Notes under the pieces: generated by a model | Seen by the model: the letters and a program-made list of their open reading frames with translations, nothing else | The model's database searches: none | What the model was told of the DNA's origin: nothing | Assembly (NCBI RefSeq): GCF_016899955.1 | Contig: NZ_JACJJL010000004.1 | Location: 1 to 64,000, forward strand | Direction: 5' to 3' | DNA length: 64,000 nucleotides | Source of the DNA: Marseilla massiliensis | GTDB taxonomy: Bacteria; Bacteroidota; Bacteroidia; Bacteroidales; Bacteroidaceae | Part shown: positions 43,145-52,237 of the stretch, piece after piece | Position numbering within the stretch: the first letter of the stretch is position 1 | Layout of the letters: each line of letters opens with the position of its first letter | Program-made: the position numbers and the translations under genes

Positions 43145-46100
43145 TCATTTATTGCTTATTATTATCAGTTTCTTGGTCTTCGACGTATAGCTGCTGCCAT
43201 CGCAACTTGCGCGCACCCGATACAGGTAAACGCCAGTGCCGAGGCGACGGCCGCCGCCCACGGTGAGGTCCCAGTCGATGGTCAGCACGTTGTCGGTGGG
43301 CACGTCGGTCTCTGAATAAGACCACAGGTGGCGCCCGCTCATGTCGAACAAGTCGAGCACTACGTCAAGCTCGCTGCCGATGCGGTCGTGGATGATGCGG
43401 AATGTCGTGGCCGTGACGGCGGGATTCTCGGTGCATTCAACATCGATGATGGACGGTTCGACGCCTCGCGCCACCCTGAACGTAAGCTCGGAGGTCGAAG
43501 AGTTGTTCAGCACATCCCACGCCCTGAACTGCAACCTGTGCTCCCCTTCCGACAGGGTTGGTATGCTGAAGCCTATCGTTCCGCTCTTGTAACTGCCGAA
43601 ATCAAACGAGAAGTAATCGTTGAGCACGTAAGTCTGCGACATGTCGCCGTCGATGATGAGCTGCAAATCATGGCCCACGCCACCGCCGGAAGCGTTGATT
43701 CCGTCTTCGTCAGACACCTCAGCGACGAAATACGGCGTGGGATTGACGTACGACCCGTTTGTGAACGACGACGAATTGAGGTAACAGTATATCGCCGGGC
43801 CGACGGAGTCGGGGCTGAGCTCGGCCGAGCCGTTGAACGTAATGGCTGAGCTTGCGCCGGCGGCAGTCTTGGTGCAGTCGTCGTTTACGGCATAGATGTT
43901 TATCAGACCGTTGCCGTCGCTATACATAATGTCCTTTGGCACGACGAAAGAAAACTCGAATTGGCCGTCCGACACAGTGTTTGAACCTTTGAAAACCACG
44001 CTTGAACGGTCGGTAAACACAAACGCCTCGTCAGAGCCGTCGTTCGGATCGGTGTTGTTCAGCTTGCATACGACCTCTTGCTCCGCATCGCTCACCGTTG
44101 CCGTCAGGGTGCCGTTGAAGCCCGAAGCGGTGGCATTGCCGTCGAGGATGCGCCCCCTTACCACAACCTCCGAGCCGGCCCCGAGGCGCACAGTGCCGCC
44201 TTCGCCAACGGCAACGCCACCGATGCTGTCGACCACAGCACCCAGAGTGGGCATGGCCAGCTTCATCGCTGGGTCGCCGAGCAGCGTAAACTGCAATTTG
44301 TTTACGGTAACGTCGCCCCCCGACTGGGCCTCGACGAGATACACCTTGGCCCTGCGCGCCGCCTCGCCGACAGAGACCAAACCCTCCGAATCGTCGAGCA
44401 GCTCGCGCATGAAGGCCATGTTCATGTTCTCGTTGTAGCTTGTGAATACAGTGCGGGTGGTTCCGTAGAATGCCACGGCGCCACCTCTCGGGTTGAGGAC
44501 GGCAGCTTCTCCGATGTTGTCTTCAAGCCCGTCGTAGGGCAGGATGTCGCATGCGGCGGTCACCCAGAGCGGAAGGTTGGACGAGACAGCGCTCTGGAAG
44601 TCGCTCAGCACAAGCACATGCTCGTGAGAAATGCTGTTGGCTGAGCCATGTCCGTTGTAGTTCATCACCAGCGCCCCGTTGGTCATGTACTGCTTTACCA
44701 GCCTCACCACATCGGGATAACTGTTGCCCGTAGAAGTGACCTCACGGTTGTAGGCATCCCACATTATCTTCCTCACATTGTACTGCGGATGGTCTGCCAT
44801 CACCATGTTGGCCACCCTGTCGGCCGTGACCATGTGCACATTGTTGTTTCCGTCGTCGCCCATGAGCACAATAGTGTTCTGCCACGCCCCTGCATTGGCA
44901 TTGCTCATATACTGCTCGAGCTTGTCGAGCATTATGCCGGCCTCGGTTGCCGTCCTGACGGGGAAGCGGCCGACAGCCACGTCGGGCTTTCCGTAGCACG
45001 AATAGCGGCTGTTGCCGTCCTGGATGGTCTCGCCATCGTCGAGCATGCAATAGAAATCGTCAGACACATAGCAGTCTATGTGGTTGTAAGAGTTGTCACT
45101 CTCGAAACAGAGCAGGAAGTCGTCGGGCGAGTATCCCCGCCATCCCTGTGTGACCATGCGGTTGTCCCAGGCGCCATCGCCGAACAAAACGAGATACTTG
45201 GGCATGTCGGCCTCTGTCTCGGCACGGTCGTACAGCATCTTCATATAGCGCCTGTAGGCAGTGGCATCAGGCGTTCCGCTCGAAAACTCGTTGAAAATCT
45301 CGTCGGCAGGCACTATCCTCACCCGCATAGAATCGGCCTGCTCATGCAATGCGGCCAACCTTTCGGCCTGCTCGCGCAAGTGTTGCGACGTAGAGATGAT
45401 TATCAACATGTCGGCCGGCCCATGGGCATGCAGGTCCTGGTTGGTGATGTTATAGACATACTCTGGCACCGGGAACGACGCCGACGACAGCCTCGGGGCC
45501 TCTTTGGGCTCATTGCTGTGAAGAGCGATATAGTCGAGGCGCATGGTTCCGCCCGAGGTCTCGGTGATGGTAATTTTGTTAGACGAGGTGAGGTTTGACA
45601 CGCTGTACTGCCCCGAGCTCACCCGCATGGCATCGTATTCGCCGGAAGACGATATGTTGATTGTGCCCACAACACTGTCGTTGACGCTCACCGTGGCCGA
45701 CGATGCGCCATAGGCCGACAGCACGACGCGCACCGAACCGCGCCCCGAAGTGGATGGGCTCGACAGCTGGTAGTCGCAGGCTGTGCCCAGGGGCAGCACC
45801 TGTGAGTCGTAAAGGTTGCGCCCGCCTTGATACCAAGCATAGTCGTCAACCTCGTAAAGGGTGTTGTAGTCGTCGCCCGAAGGATAGAAAGAGCTTGCGA
45901 ATGCCGCGCTGTCGAGCGTGGCGGCAGGCTCATCGCTCTCTGTAAGGAAGTAATAGCCGTAATCAGAATAATAGTTTCGCACACGGTCGTTTGATGACGA
46001 CCAGCTCACAGGGCCGCGCGCATAGAACAGCCGGCGTCCGCCAACAGTGCACGTAGGCAGCTGCTTGAGGTCGTCGGTCTCGGTGAGATAATCGCCCGTG

Positions 46101-46717
46101 AGCGCCTCGGGCTGCAGTTCGCCGCCATACCCGTATATCCTGACACGCTCAAGCGAAGAGAACCCCGCGCGCCTGACAAGCTCGTCGGTAAGCTGATATA
46201 CGCCGCTCGAAGGAACGCGAATCTTGGCCCACCTACCGCTGTTCAATACTGAATGCTCGGCATATCGAGAGACCGCAGAAGCCACCGAAGCGCGCGAAGT
46301 GGCACGTTTCATAGTCGTATTGGCTGCTTTCGCAACGATGTTCAGCTTAAAACTCACCAGCTTCTGGTATTTACCGTCGCGGAACACGAGCGGTATGAAC
46401 GACACGTCGAGCGAGCCCTGCTTGCGCTCAACGCCTATCTTGGAAGTCACCACGGGCATGGCCGGCAGCGAATCAGACGTGATTGCCTTGTAGCGCCGCA
46501 CGTCGGCTTCGGTCATGTCTACAAATTCGGGATATTCTATTGTTACGTCATAAATCGAATCTCTGTAGTTGCAGCCAATCTTATGCGAATAAGCAAAGCG
46601 CGGCAAGAGCGTATCGATCTTGACTTGCTCGGCAGTCAAGTCGAAGAAACCCTGCGCGGCGGCATGGCCCGAACACCACACAAGAGCGGCAAACAACAGG
46701 AAACAGAATCTATTCAT
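43145..46717 (-). CDS. porU: Type IX secretion sortase PorU
   Basis: 1190 residues from MNRFCFLLFAALVWCSGHAAAQ (signal peptide). The C25 gingipain-type peptidase domain spans about 420-790. The catalytic His is in VMNYNGHGSANSISHE and the Cys in LWVTAACDILPYD, followed by NPRGGAVAFYGTTRTVFTSYN. The C-terminal Ig-like region ends DLTVGGGRRLGTGVYLYRVRA, then KKLIIISNK, itself resembling a T9SS sorting tail. PorU cleaves cargo tails and attaches them to A-LPS at the surface. The stop of the FAH gene lies 4 bp upstream of this start, so the genes are co-transcribed. Confidence 0.92.
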   Translation of the reverse strand: MNRFCFLLFAALVWCSGHAAAQGFFDLTAEQVKIDTLLPRFAYSHKIGCNYRDSIYDVTIEYPEFVDMTEADVRRYKAITSDSLPAMPVVTSKIGVERKQGSLDVSFIPLVFRDGKYQKLVSFKLNIVAKAANTTMKRATSRASVASAVSRYAEHSVLNSGRWAKIRVPSSGVYQLTDELVRRAGFSSLERVRIYGYGGELQPEALTGDYLTETDDLKQLPTCTVGGRRLFYARGPVSWSSSNDRVRNYYSDYGYYFLTESDEPAATLDSAAFASSFYPSGDDYNTLYEVDDYAWYQGGRNLYDSQVLPLGTACDYQLSSPSTSGRGSVRVVLSAYGASSATVSVNDSVVGTINISSSGEYDAMRVSSGQYSVSNLTSSNKITITETSGGTMRLDYIALHSNEPKEAPRLSSASFPVPEYVYNITNQDLHAHGPADMLIIISTSQHLREQAERLAALHEQADSMRVRIVPADEIFNEFSSGTPDATAYRRYMKMLYDRAETEADMPKYLVLFGDGAWDNRMVTQGWRGYSPDDFLLCFESDNSYNHIDCYVSDDFYCMLDDGETIQDGNSRYSCYGKPDVAVGRFPVRTATEAGIMLDKLEQYMSNANAGAWQNTIVLMGDDGNNNVHMVTADRVANMVMADHPQYNVRKIMWDAYNREVTSTGNSYPDVVRLVKQYMTNGALVMNYNGHGSANSISHEHVLVLSDFQSAVSSNLPLWVTAACDILPYDGLEDNIGEAAVLNPRGGAVAFYGTTRTVFTSYNENMNMAFMRELLDDSEGLVSVGEAARRAKVYLVEAQSGGDVTVNKLQFTLLGDPAMKLAMPTLGAVVDSIGGVAVGEGGTVRLGAGSEVVVRGRILDGNATASGFNGTLTATVSDAEQEVVCKLNNTDPNDGSDEAFVFTDRSSVVFKGSNTVSDGQFEFSFVVPKDIMYSDGNGLINIYAVNDDCTKTAAGASSAITFNGSAELSPDSVGPAIYCYLNSSSFTNGSYVNPTPYFVAEVSDEDGINASGGGVGHDLQLIIDGDMSQTYVLNDYFSFDFGSYKSGTIGFSIPTLSEGEHRLQFRAWDVLNNSSTSELTFRVARGVEPSIIDVECTENPAVTATTFRIIHDRIGSELDVVLDLFDMSGRHLWSYSETDVPTDNVLTIDWDLTVGGGRRLGTGVYLYRVRASCDGSSYTSKTKKLIIISNK

Positions 46718-46721
46718 CACA

Positions 46722-47339
46722 TCATTTACAATTAAATTCAAGCACCTTGCGGTCGGCAATGTATCCCTCAAGGTGGTCGTCGATGCTCACCGGTGTGGCC
46801 TTGGCGGGCGCGCCGGTAAATATCATGTCGCCCGTCTTCAGCGTGAAAAAGCGGCTTATGTAAGCAATCAGGCCATCGATGGGGCAAAGCATGTCGCCGG
46901 TGTAACCCTCCTGTGCCGTCTTGCCATTGACGTCGAGGCGGAAACAGAGCGACGCCACATCGAGGAATGCCGCCTTGTCAACCCACTGCCCTATGGCTGC
47001 AGAGCCGTCGAAGCCCGTGGCCAGTTCCCACGGCATGCCACCGGCGCGCAGCCTCTCGAGCACGTCGCGGGCAGTAAAGCCTACCCCGACGGTCACGGCA
47101 TCATAGTAACGATGGGCAAACCTCTCGGGAATGCACTTGCCGAGGCGGCATATCCTGACCACGAGTTCGGCCTCGAAATCCACCCGCTCGCACCAGTCGG
47201 GCACGAAGAAGGGCTTCCTGTCCTTAAGCAACGCCGAATCGGCCTTGGTGAACACCACCGGTTCTACATTATTATATAACGCTGTTTCAGCCCCGATATT
47301 GTGTTGGGGATAGTTCATTGACAAAGCAAAAATCTTCAT
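46722..47339 (-). CDS. Fumarylacetoacetate hydrolase family protein
   Basis: 205 residues from MKIFALSMNYPQHN, supported by a -7 box 53 bp upstream. The FAH fold is shown by FFVPDWCERVDFEAELVVRI (metal-binding Glu pair), TVGVGFTARDV, GFDGSAAIGQWV, TGDMLCPIDGLIAYISRFFTLKTGDMIFTGAPA. Family members act on acylpyruvates or decarboxylate oxaloacetate; the substrate here is unknown. It is the first gene of the unit with porU, porV and ispF. No pathway link with secretion is evident, so this may be chance co-transcription that is conserved in the group. Confidence 0.87.
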   Translation of the reverse strand: MKIFALSMNYPQHNIGAETALYNNVEPVVFTKADSALLKDRKPFFVPDWCERVDFEAELVVRICRLGKCIPERFAHRYYDAVTVGVGFTARDVLERLRAGGMPWELATGFDGSAAIGQWVDKAAFLDVASLCFRLDVNGKTAQEGYTGDMLCPIDGLIAYISRFFTLKTGDMIFTGAPAKATPVSIDDHLEGYIADRKVLEFNCK

Positions 47340-47391
47340 ATAGTCATCATCTGAGTACAATACCTTTGCGCCGGCTGGGCCAACGCCGGGC

Positions 47392-47428
47392 CAAAGTTAT
47401 TTAAAATTTCCGAGAAAGTGACAACAAA
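47392..47428 (-). promoter_or_regulatory. Promoter of the FAH-porU-porV-ispF operon
   Basis: On the minus strand TAACTTTG (47392-47399) with TTG 22 bp upstream (47422-47424); TTTG at 47425-47428 is a 25-bp alternative. Confidence 0.6.
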
Positions 47429-47699
47429 CGGCAATGTTTTTTAATGCCGCCATCGCTACAGCCGTCCTACCACTGATGTGCAGTGGCAATTGGTGGGCAG
47501 GGCCGCCGGAATTAGGCGACCTTGCAAAATACGACACTGCCCAATGGCAAAACTGCCTGACGGCATTGCGAACAGACTACAAACAAACCCGCAGAGCAAC
47601 AATTCGCTAAAACAATACGGTCAATCATGCCTTGCAATGGCCACTGCCCCGCAATTTGAAAATAACGGACACAGATTGCACAAACATGCATACGCACAG

Positions 47700-47787
47700 G
47701 CCAAACGGCACATACTGGTCTGCAAAACTGCCCGTCCGGCCTTGCAGAACGGGCCTTTCCGGACAACAAAACAGCCCGTTTTACAAC
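47700..47787. repeat. 22-bp-period palindromic array (locus 6)
   Basis: Four units start at 47700, 47722, 47744 and 47766 (GCCAAACGGCACATACTGG, GCAAAACTGCCCG, GCAGAACGGGCC, ACAAAACAGCCCGTTTT). The surrounding 47430-47994 has no gene. Confidence 0.8.
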
Positions 47788-47983
47788 ACTCAGCATCACA
47801 AGCCATTGGGCGAGACACACCATGCGGCAAAATATTCTTACATCCCTTTACGCCACACCGCCCCATGGCGTGCAGGCTGCCCCACGCCCGTCGGGTGGAG
47901 GCAGGCATTAGTTTGGCCGCCAAAACAAAGTCGGGTACAAGCCGGCATACGCAATTTACACTGCGCGCCATGCCACTGCGATT

Positions 47984-48029
47984 GGAAAACAAAACCACGG
48001 GCAGGGTTTACGAAAGCCCCTGCCCGTGG
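47984..48029 (-). terminator. Rho-independent terminator of the L13-S9-S2-EF-Ts unit
   Basis: A 12-bp perfect stem (47995-48006 with 48018-48029), followed on the minus strand by TTTTGTTTTCC. It is 30 bp past the tsf stop. Confidence 0.85.
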
Positions 48030-48058
48030 AAGATATGTTATGAAAAAAATTACAGTCC

Positions 48059-49051
48059 TTACTCGGCGCGGAGTGTGAAACGCTTGAACGCAACCACAGT
48101 CAGGTCCTTGTCGGCAGCCTTCAGGTAGTCTGAAACGCTCAGCTTGCTGTCCTGTATAAACTCCTGGTTGAGCAGGCAAGAGTCCTTGTAGAACTTAGCC
48201 ATACGGCCCTTTGCGATGTTCATCACCATCTGCTCGGGCAGGTTGGCAGCCTTCTGCTCAGCTGTAGTCTTCTTGAGCTGGCGAATCTCTTCGGCCTGAG
48301 CCTCGGTGATGTTGCCCTTCTGGATGCCTTCGGCCAGGTGTTCCTCGTTCTCAGCGATGTAAAGGTTGAACCCGGCCTTCTTCAGAGCGGCCTCAACAGC
48401 CTTCTGCACCTGCTCTTCCTTTGTCTTCTCGATGGCCACCTTCAGCTCAGTGTCCTTCACTTCCTGGGGTACGCTGGCCTCGTCGAGAGCCACGGGATTC
48501 ATTGCAGCCACCTGCATGGCAACGGCGTGAGCCTGCTCCTCGGCGGGTTTGTTTGTCTGAACCATGGTGCAGAGCAAGTGCTTGTTCATGTGGTCGTAAA
48601 CCGAAACGTTGTCACCCTCGATGAAGTTGTAGCCATCGAGCTCCATCTTCTCGCCGGTGATGCCTGAGCGAGCGATAACGGCGTCCTGAACCTTTGTGCC
48701 GTCAGCAATGGTAAGTTCCTTTACCTCGTCGAGCGACTTGGCCTTGGCAGCCACGGCAGCATCAAGTATGTCTTGTGTCAGCTTGATGTAATCAGCGCCA
48801 TTTGCAACAAAGTCGGTCTCGCACTTCAAGGCGATGATGGCGGCAAAGCCCTCGCTTGCCTTTACGAGCACGCATCCGTTGGAGGTCTCGCGGTCGCTGC
48901 GCTTGGCTGCGATGGCCTGACCCTTCTCGCGGATTATCTCCATTGCCTTGTCGAAGTCGCCCTCAGAATCGGTCAGGGCCTTCTTGCAATCAGACAGACC
49001 GGCACCGGTCATCTTGCGGAGTTTCTGTATATCTGCTATTGAAACAGCCAT
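48059..49051 (-). CDS. tsf: Elongation factor Ts
   Basis: 330 residues. The N-terminal UBA-like domain is MAVSIADIQKLRKMTGAGLSDCKKALTDSEGDFDKAMEIIREKG; the EF-Tu-contacting core is LKCETDFVANG. It exchanges GDP on EF-Tu in the cytoplasm. It follows rpsB by 134 bp on the same strand, the universal rpsB-tsf order, and ends with a clear terminator. The length is usual for Bacteroidetes. Confidence 0.97.
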   Translation of the reverse strand: MAVSIADIQKLRKMTGAGLSDCKKALTDSEGDFDKAMEIIREKGQAIAAKRSDRETSNGCVLVKASEGFAAIIALKCETDFVANGADYIKLTQDILDAAVAAKAKSLDEVKELTIADGTKVQDAVIARSGITGEKMELDGYNFIEGDNVSVYDHMNKHLLCTMVQTNKPAEEQAHAVAMQVAAMNPVALDEASVPQEVKDTELKVAIEKTKEEQVQKAVEAALKKAGFNLYIAENEEHLAEGIQKGNITEAQAEEIRQLKKTTAEQKAANLPEQMVMNIAKGRMAKFYKDSCLLNQEFIQDSKLSVSDYLKAADKDLTVVAFKRFTLRAE

Positions 49052-49185
49052 AATTATTCGTTGATTAATGGTTTGTTGTTATTTGCTTTTGTTGTAAGCA
49101 ACAGGCCGTGAGCGCCGTTCCCCGACTCAAGGGTGGCCCCTGCGCCGTCAGGACAGCCAGCGGCGGCCTGCAGCAAAGACTCTCG

Positions 49186-50043
49186 TCAAGCCTCGGCGGG
49201 AGCTTCCTCGGCAGCCTCCTCCTCGGCGGGAGCGGCAGTGGCGGGAGCGTCCTGGGCAGCCTTGGGGGCATCCTTGCGGGCCTTGCGGGCACGTTTGGGC
49301 TTGTCCTCGCCGGCCTCAGCCTGTGCCTGTGCGGCAGCCTCGTCGGCCTTCTCGGCCTTGCGCTCCTCCAAGCCCTCGGCGATGGCGGCGCAGCAAGCAT
49401 TGAGTATCACCTCAACGCTGTCCTTGGCGTCGTCGTTGGCCGGTATCACGAAGTCGATGTTCTTGGGGTTAGAGTTGGTGTCCACGATGCCGAACACAGG
49501 TATTCCGAGGCGGTTGGCCTCCTTCACAGCGATGGCTTCCTTGAGCACGTCGACCACGAAGATGGCCGACGGCAGGCGGGTCAGGTCAGCGATAGAGCCG
49601 AGGTTCTTCTCGAGCTTGGCGCGCTGGCGCGAAATCTGCAGCAACTCACGCTTTGAAAGGTTGGCGTATGTGCCGTCGTTCATGAGCTTGTCGATGTTGG
49701 CCATCTTCTTTACAGCCTTGCGGATTGTGGGGAAGTTGGTGAGCATGCCGCCCGGCCAACGCTCTATCACATAAGGCATGTTGACGCTGGTAGCCTTCTC
49801 GGCAATCACGTCCTTTATCTGTTTTTTAGTAGCTACGAACAGGATCTTCTTGCCTGAACGTGCAATCTGCTTCAGCGCATCGGCAGCCTCGTCAATCTTA
49901 GCCACCGTCTTGTGGAGGTCTATGATGTGGATTCCGTTACGCTCGGTGTAGATATAAGGAGCCATTGCGGGGTTCCACTTACGGTGCAAGTGGCCGAAGT
50001 GGCAGCCAGCCTGCAGCAGCATATCAAAGTTTGTTCTTGACAT
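49186..50043 (-). CDS. rpsB: Ribosomal protein S2 with Ala/Lys/Glu-rich C-terminal extension
   Basis: 285 residues. The S2 core starts MSRTNFDMLLQAGCHFGHLHRKWNPAMAPYIYTERNGIHIIDL and includes IERWPGGMLTNFPTI and IPVFGIVDTNSNPKNIDFVIPANDDA. After about residue 225 there is a 60-residue low-complexity extension of Ala, Glu, Lys, Pro and Arg (KRARKARKDAPKAA then acidic EEEAAEEAPAEA), longer than in E. coli. The extension is probably disordered; its role is not known. 291 bp separate it from rpsI. Confidence 0.96.
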   Translation of the reverse strand: MSRTNFDMLLQAGCHFGHLHRKWNPAMAPYIYTERNGIHIIDLHKTVAKIDEAADALKQIARSGKKILFVATKKQIKDVIAEKATSVNMPYVIERWPGGMLTNFPTIRKAVKKMANIDKLMNDGTYANLSKRELLQISRQRAKLEKNLGSIADLTRLPSAIFVVDVLKEAIAVKEANRLGIPVFGIVDTNSNPKNIDFVIPANDDAKDSVEVILNACCAAIAEGLEERKAEKADEAAAQAQAEAGEDKPKRARKARKDAPKAAQDAPATAAPAEEEAAEEAPAEA

Positions 50044-50334
50044 TGTTCTCTAAAATGTTTTGTTTGTTGTTTACTTTCTTTTTTATTCTATGGTTAGAAT
50101 CAGCCTGCCGGTAATCGGTTGCGGTTGCCCTGCCCTGCCCATCGGCGTGAGCCTGTCAGACGGCGGGCATGGTCTGGCCTGACCGGCCGCAGCAGAGTCC
50201 TGCAGGTTTAGATACTAAACGATGTCCAGTTTTCCTTGTCCCGGCCATGGCGGTTGCCCGTCTGTCAGGCAGCTTGGCCCGGCATGCGGCACTGCCCACA
50301 GCCCGTGGCACCCAGGCGGGACGCCAACGAGGAA
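50044..50334. other. Gene-free spacer between rpsI and rpsB
   Basis: 291 bp, AT-rich next to the rpsB start and GC-rich elsewhere. I see no -7 box on the minus strand. It may be a transcribed leader with a regulatory fold, since S2 often represses its own synthesis, but no motif is evident. Confidence 0.45.
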
Positions 50335-50721
50335 TTAACGCTTACTGAACTGGAAGCGACGACGTGCCTTCGGACGACCCGGCTTCTTGCGCTCTACAAC
50401 GCGAGAGTCGCGTGTGAGGAATCCGTGATCCTTGAGGTTCTTCTTGTCTTCGGCATTAACCTTTACGAGGGCGCGTGCGATTCCGAGGCGCAGAGCCTGG
50501 CTCTGTCCGGTGAATCCGCCACCGTCGAGGTTGGCCTTTATGTCATACTTGCCCTCAACCTCGAGCAGCTGCAGGGGCTGCTTAACCACATACTGGAGTA
50601 TGGCAGAGGGGAAATATTCAGTTAAGTCTTTCTTATTGATAGTAATCTTGCCTGTGCCTTCGGTGAGATATACACGAGCCACGGCGGCCTTGCGGCGGCC
50701 AATTGCGTTAACTACTTCCAT
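50335..50721 (-). CDS. rpsI: Ribosomal protein S9
   Basis: 128 residues: MEVVNAIGRRKAAVARVYLTEGTGKITINKKDL at the start and the basic tail DSRVVERKKPGRPKARRRFQFSKR, whose last residues reach the P-site tRNA. Follows rplM by 11 bp, the universal L13-S9 pair. Confidence 0.97.
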   Translation of the reverse strand: MEVVNAIGRRKAAVARVYLTEGTGKITINKKDLTEYFPSAILQYVVKQPLQLLEVEGKYDIKANLDGGGFTGQSQALRLGIARALVKVNAEDKKNLKDHGFLTRDSRVVERKKPGRPKARRRFQFSKR

Positions 50722-50732
50722 TATCTGAATGC

Positions 50733-51194
50733 TTATTTATACTGGTTAATATCTATTGTCCTTGGCTTCTGAGCCTCGTGCTTATGCTCTGTGCCCTCAT
50801 ATATATAGAGGTTGTTCATCAGGCTGCGGCCTAACGGGCCCTTGGGGAGCATTCCCTTCACGGCATGGCGCAAGATTTTCTCCACACCGTCCTTCTGCTT
50901 GCGCAGCTGGGCGGGCGAGTTGAAGCGCTGGCCTCCGGGATAACCAGTGTAGCGAGTGTAGACCTTGTCGGTCTCTTTCTTGCCGGAGAACACCACCTTA
51001 GCGGCGTTGATGATGATAACGTTGTCTCCACAGTCAACGTGAGGAGTAAAGTTGGGCTTATACTTTCCACGCAACAGCTTTGCCACCTTTGAGCAAAGGC
51101 GACCCACTATCTGGTCGCTTGCGTCGAGCACAACCCACTCTTTCTTGGCTGTTTCCTTGTTAGCGGAAATAGTCTTGTAACTTAAAGTGTTCAT
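50733..51194 (-). CDS. rplM: Ribosomal protein L13
   Basis: 153 residues from MNTLSYKTISANKETAKKEW. Conserved L13 parts are VVLDASDQIVGRLCSKVAKLLRGK, DCGDNVIIINAAKVVFSGKK and GMLPKGPLGRSLMNNLYIYEG. A 20-residue upstream extension of the frame (from 51254) lacks homology and is rejected. First gene of the ribosomal unit; a TACCTTTG box on the minus strand (51360-51367) would give a leader of about 160 nt. Confidence 0.96.
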   Translation of the reverse strand: MNTLSYKTISANKETAKKEWVVLDASDQIVGRLCSKVAKLLRGKYKPNFTPHVDCGDNVIIINAAKVVFSGKKETDKVYTRYTGYPGGQRFNSPAQLRKQKDGVEKILRHAVKGMLPKGPLGRSLMNNLYIYEGTEHKHEAQKPRTIDINQYK

Positions 51195-51359
51195 TTTAAC
51201 TTTTAATTTTACTACTAAAAAACATTTGTTCATTATCGCCTGCGGCGTTGCCACAGGGTTGGACGGCGATTCACTAACCGCCAGGCCTGGCCAAAGACAT
51301 GGCTATTAACACACCGCCCTATGGGGACTCTAAGGATTATCCCCGCAATAATCGGTCTG

Positions 51360-51367
51360 CAAAGGTA
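51360..51367 (-). promoter_or_regulatory. -7 box of the ribosomal protein operon
   Basis: TACCTTTG on the minus strand, followed upstream by an AT-rich stretch. -33 element not clear. Confidence 0.5.
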
Positions 51368-51653
51368 GTATTTTTCTCCATAATAAAATGTGATTGGACG
51401 CCGGCGCGACCTTTGTTTTATATTTATTTAACCTTTGCCGGGCGGTTTATGACCTGCGGCGGGGCTTCGGGCGTTGCGCAAAGCATGTTGCGATGGCTGC
51501 CCGGAATGCTGCCGCGGCCATGGTGCAAAAGCCCTGTGACGGCTTGGCCAGACGGCTCGGGTGTAAACAAACATTACCTACACGACGGCTGCCGCGCCCA
51601 CCCGGGCAACGCGCTGTGGCACAAGCACTTGAACAGACATGCCGGAATGCCTT

Positions 51654-51741
51654 GCAATACGGGCCATACTGACGCGCCAAACGGGCCATACGGCAATGCG
51701 AAACGGGCCGTTTCGGAGCGCCATTTGGCCGGCACGGCCCG
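51654..51741. repeat. 22-bp-period palindromic array (locus 7)
   Basis: Four units start at 51654, 51676, 51698 and 51720 (GCAATACGGGCC, GCCAAACGGGCCATACGG, GCGAAACGGGCCGTTTCGG, GCCATTTGGCC). It lies 32 bp past the rnhA stop. Confidence 0.8.
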
Positions 51742-51772
51742 GCCGGCCTCAAGTTGTAAACAAACAAGACGG

Positions 51773-52237
51773 TCAGCCCTTGCGACCGAAGTCGGCGGGC
51801 ACCTCGCCCCACCTCTTCGTTTCCCACTTTATTATGGGCGTTGTGTAGGCGTGGGTGGCCAGCCAATGCTCTGCCCTGGCTATGATATCAAAGAGCTGGG
51901 CGGTTTGTGGCGTGCGCTCGAGCTTGGTCTTGCACTTCCGCTTATTCACCCAAAGGATGGCGTTGTAGCTGTCTGAATAGATGGCCTTTCGCAACTTATG
52001 GCGGTCCATGAGGGCAAGGGCATGCACTATGGCGAGAAACTCGCCGATGTTGTTAGTGCCGTACACAGGCCCGAAATGAAACACCTGGGCGCCTGTGGCC
52101 AGGTCGACGCAACGGTACTCCATGGGCCCCGGATTGCCGCTGCAAGCCGCATCGACAGCCCAGGCGTCGGCCCTCACCTCCATCGGCAACGGCAACACGG
52201 TGTCAGTCCTGTAGTCCGGAGGATTCTGATAATTCAT
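51773..52237 (-). CDS. Ribonuclease H family protein
   Basis: 154 residues. The RNase H1 core has acidic residues in AVDAACSGNPGPMEYR (first Asp), NNIGEFLAIVHAL (Glu), AIYSDSYNAILWVNKRK (second Asp) and WGEVPADFG (last Asp), so the DEDD set is complete. It lacks an N-terminal hybrid-binding domain. It degrades the RNA strand of RNA-DNA hybrids. The alternative start at Met19 (52183) would remove a Pro-rich lead but keep the first catalytic strand. The gene is flanked by repeat-rich DNA and I saw no clear promoter. Confidence 0.87.
   Translation of the reverse strand: MNYQNPPDYRTDTVLPLPMEVRADAWAVDAACSGNPGPMEYRCVDLATGAQVFHFGPVYGTNNIGEFLAIVHALALMDRHKLRKAIYSDSYNAILWVNKRKCKTKLERTPQTAQLFDIIARAEHWLATHAYTTPIIKWETKRWGEVPADFGRKG

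Noticed and set aside
47700..47787. CRISPR array in the 22-bp-period loci
   Set aside because: Units are adjacent, palindromic and degenerate, with no conserved repeat alternating with unique spacers.
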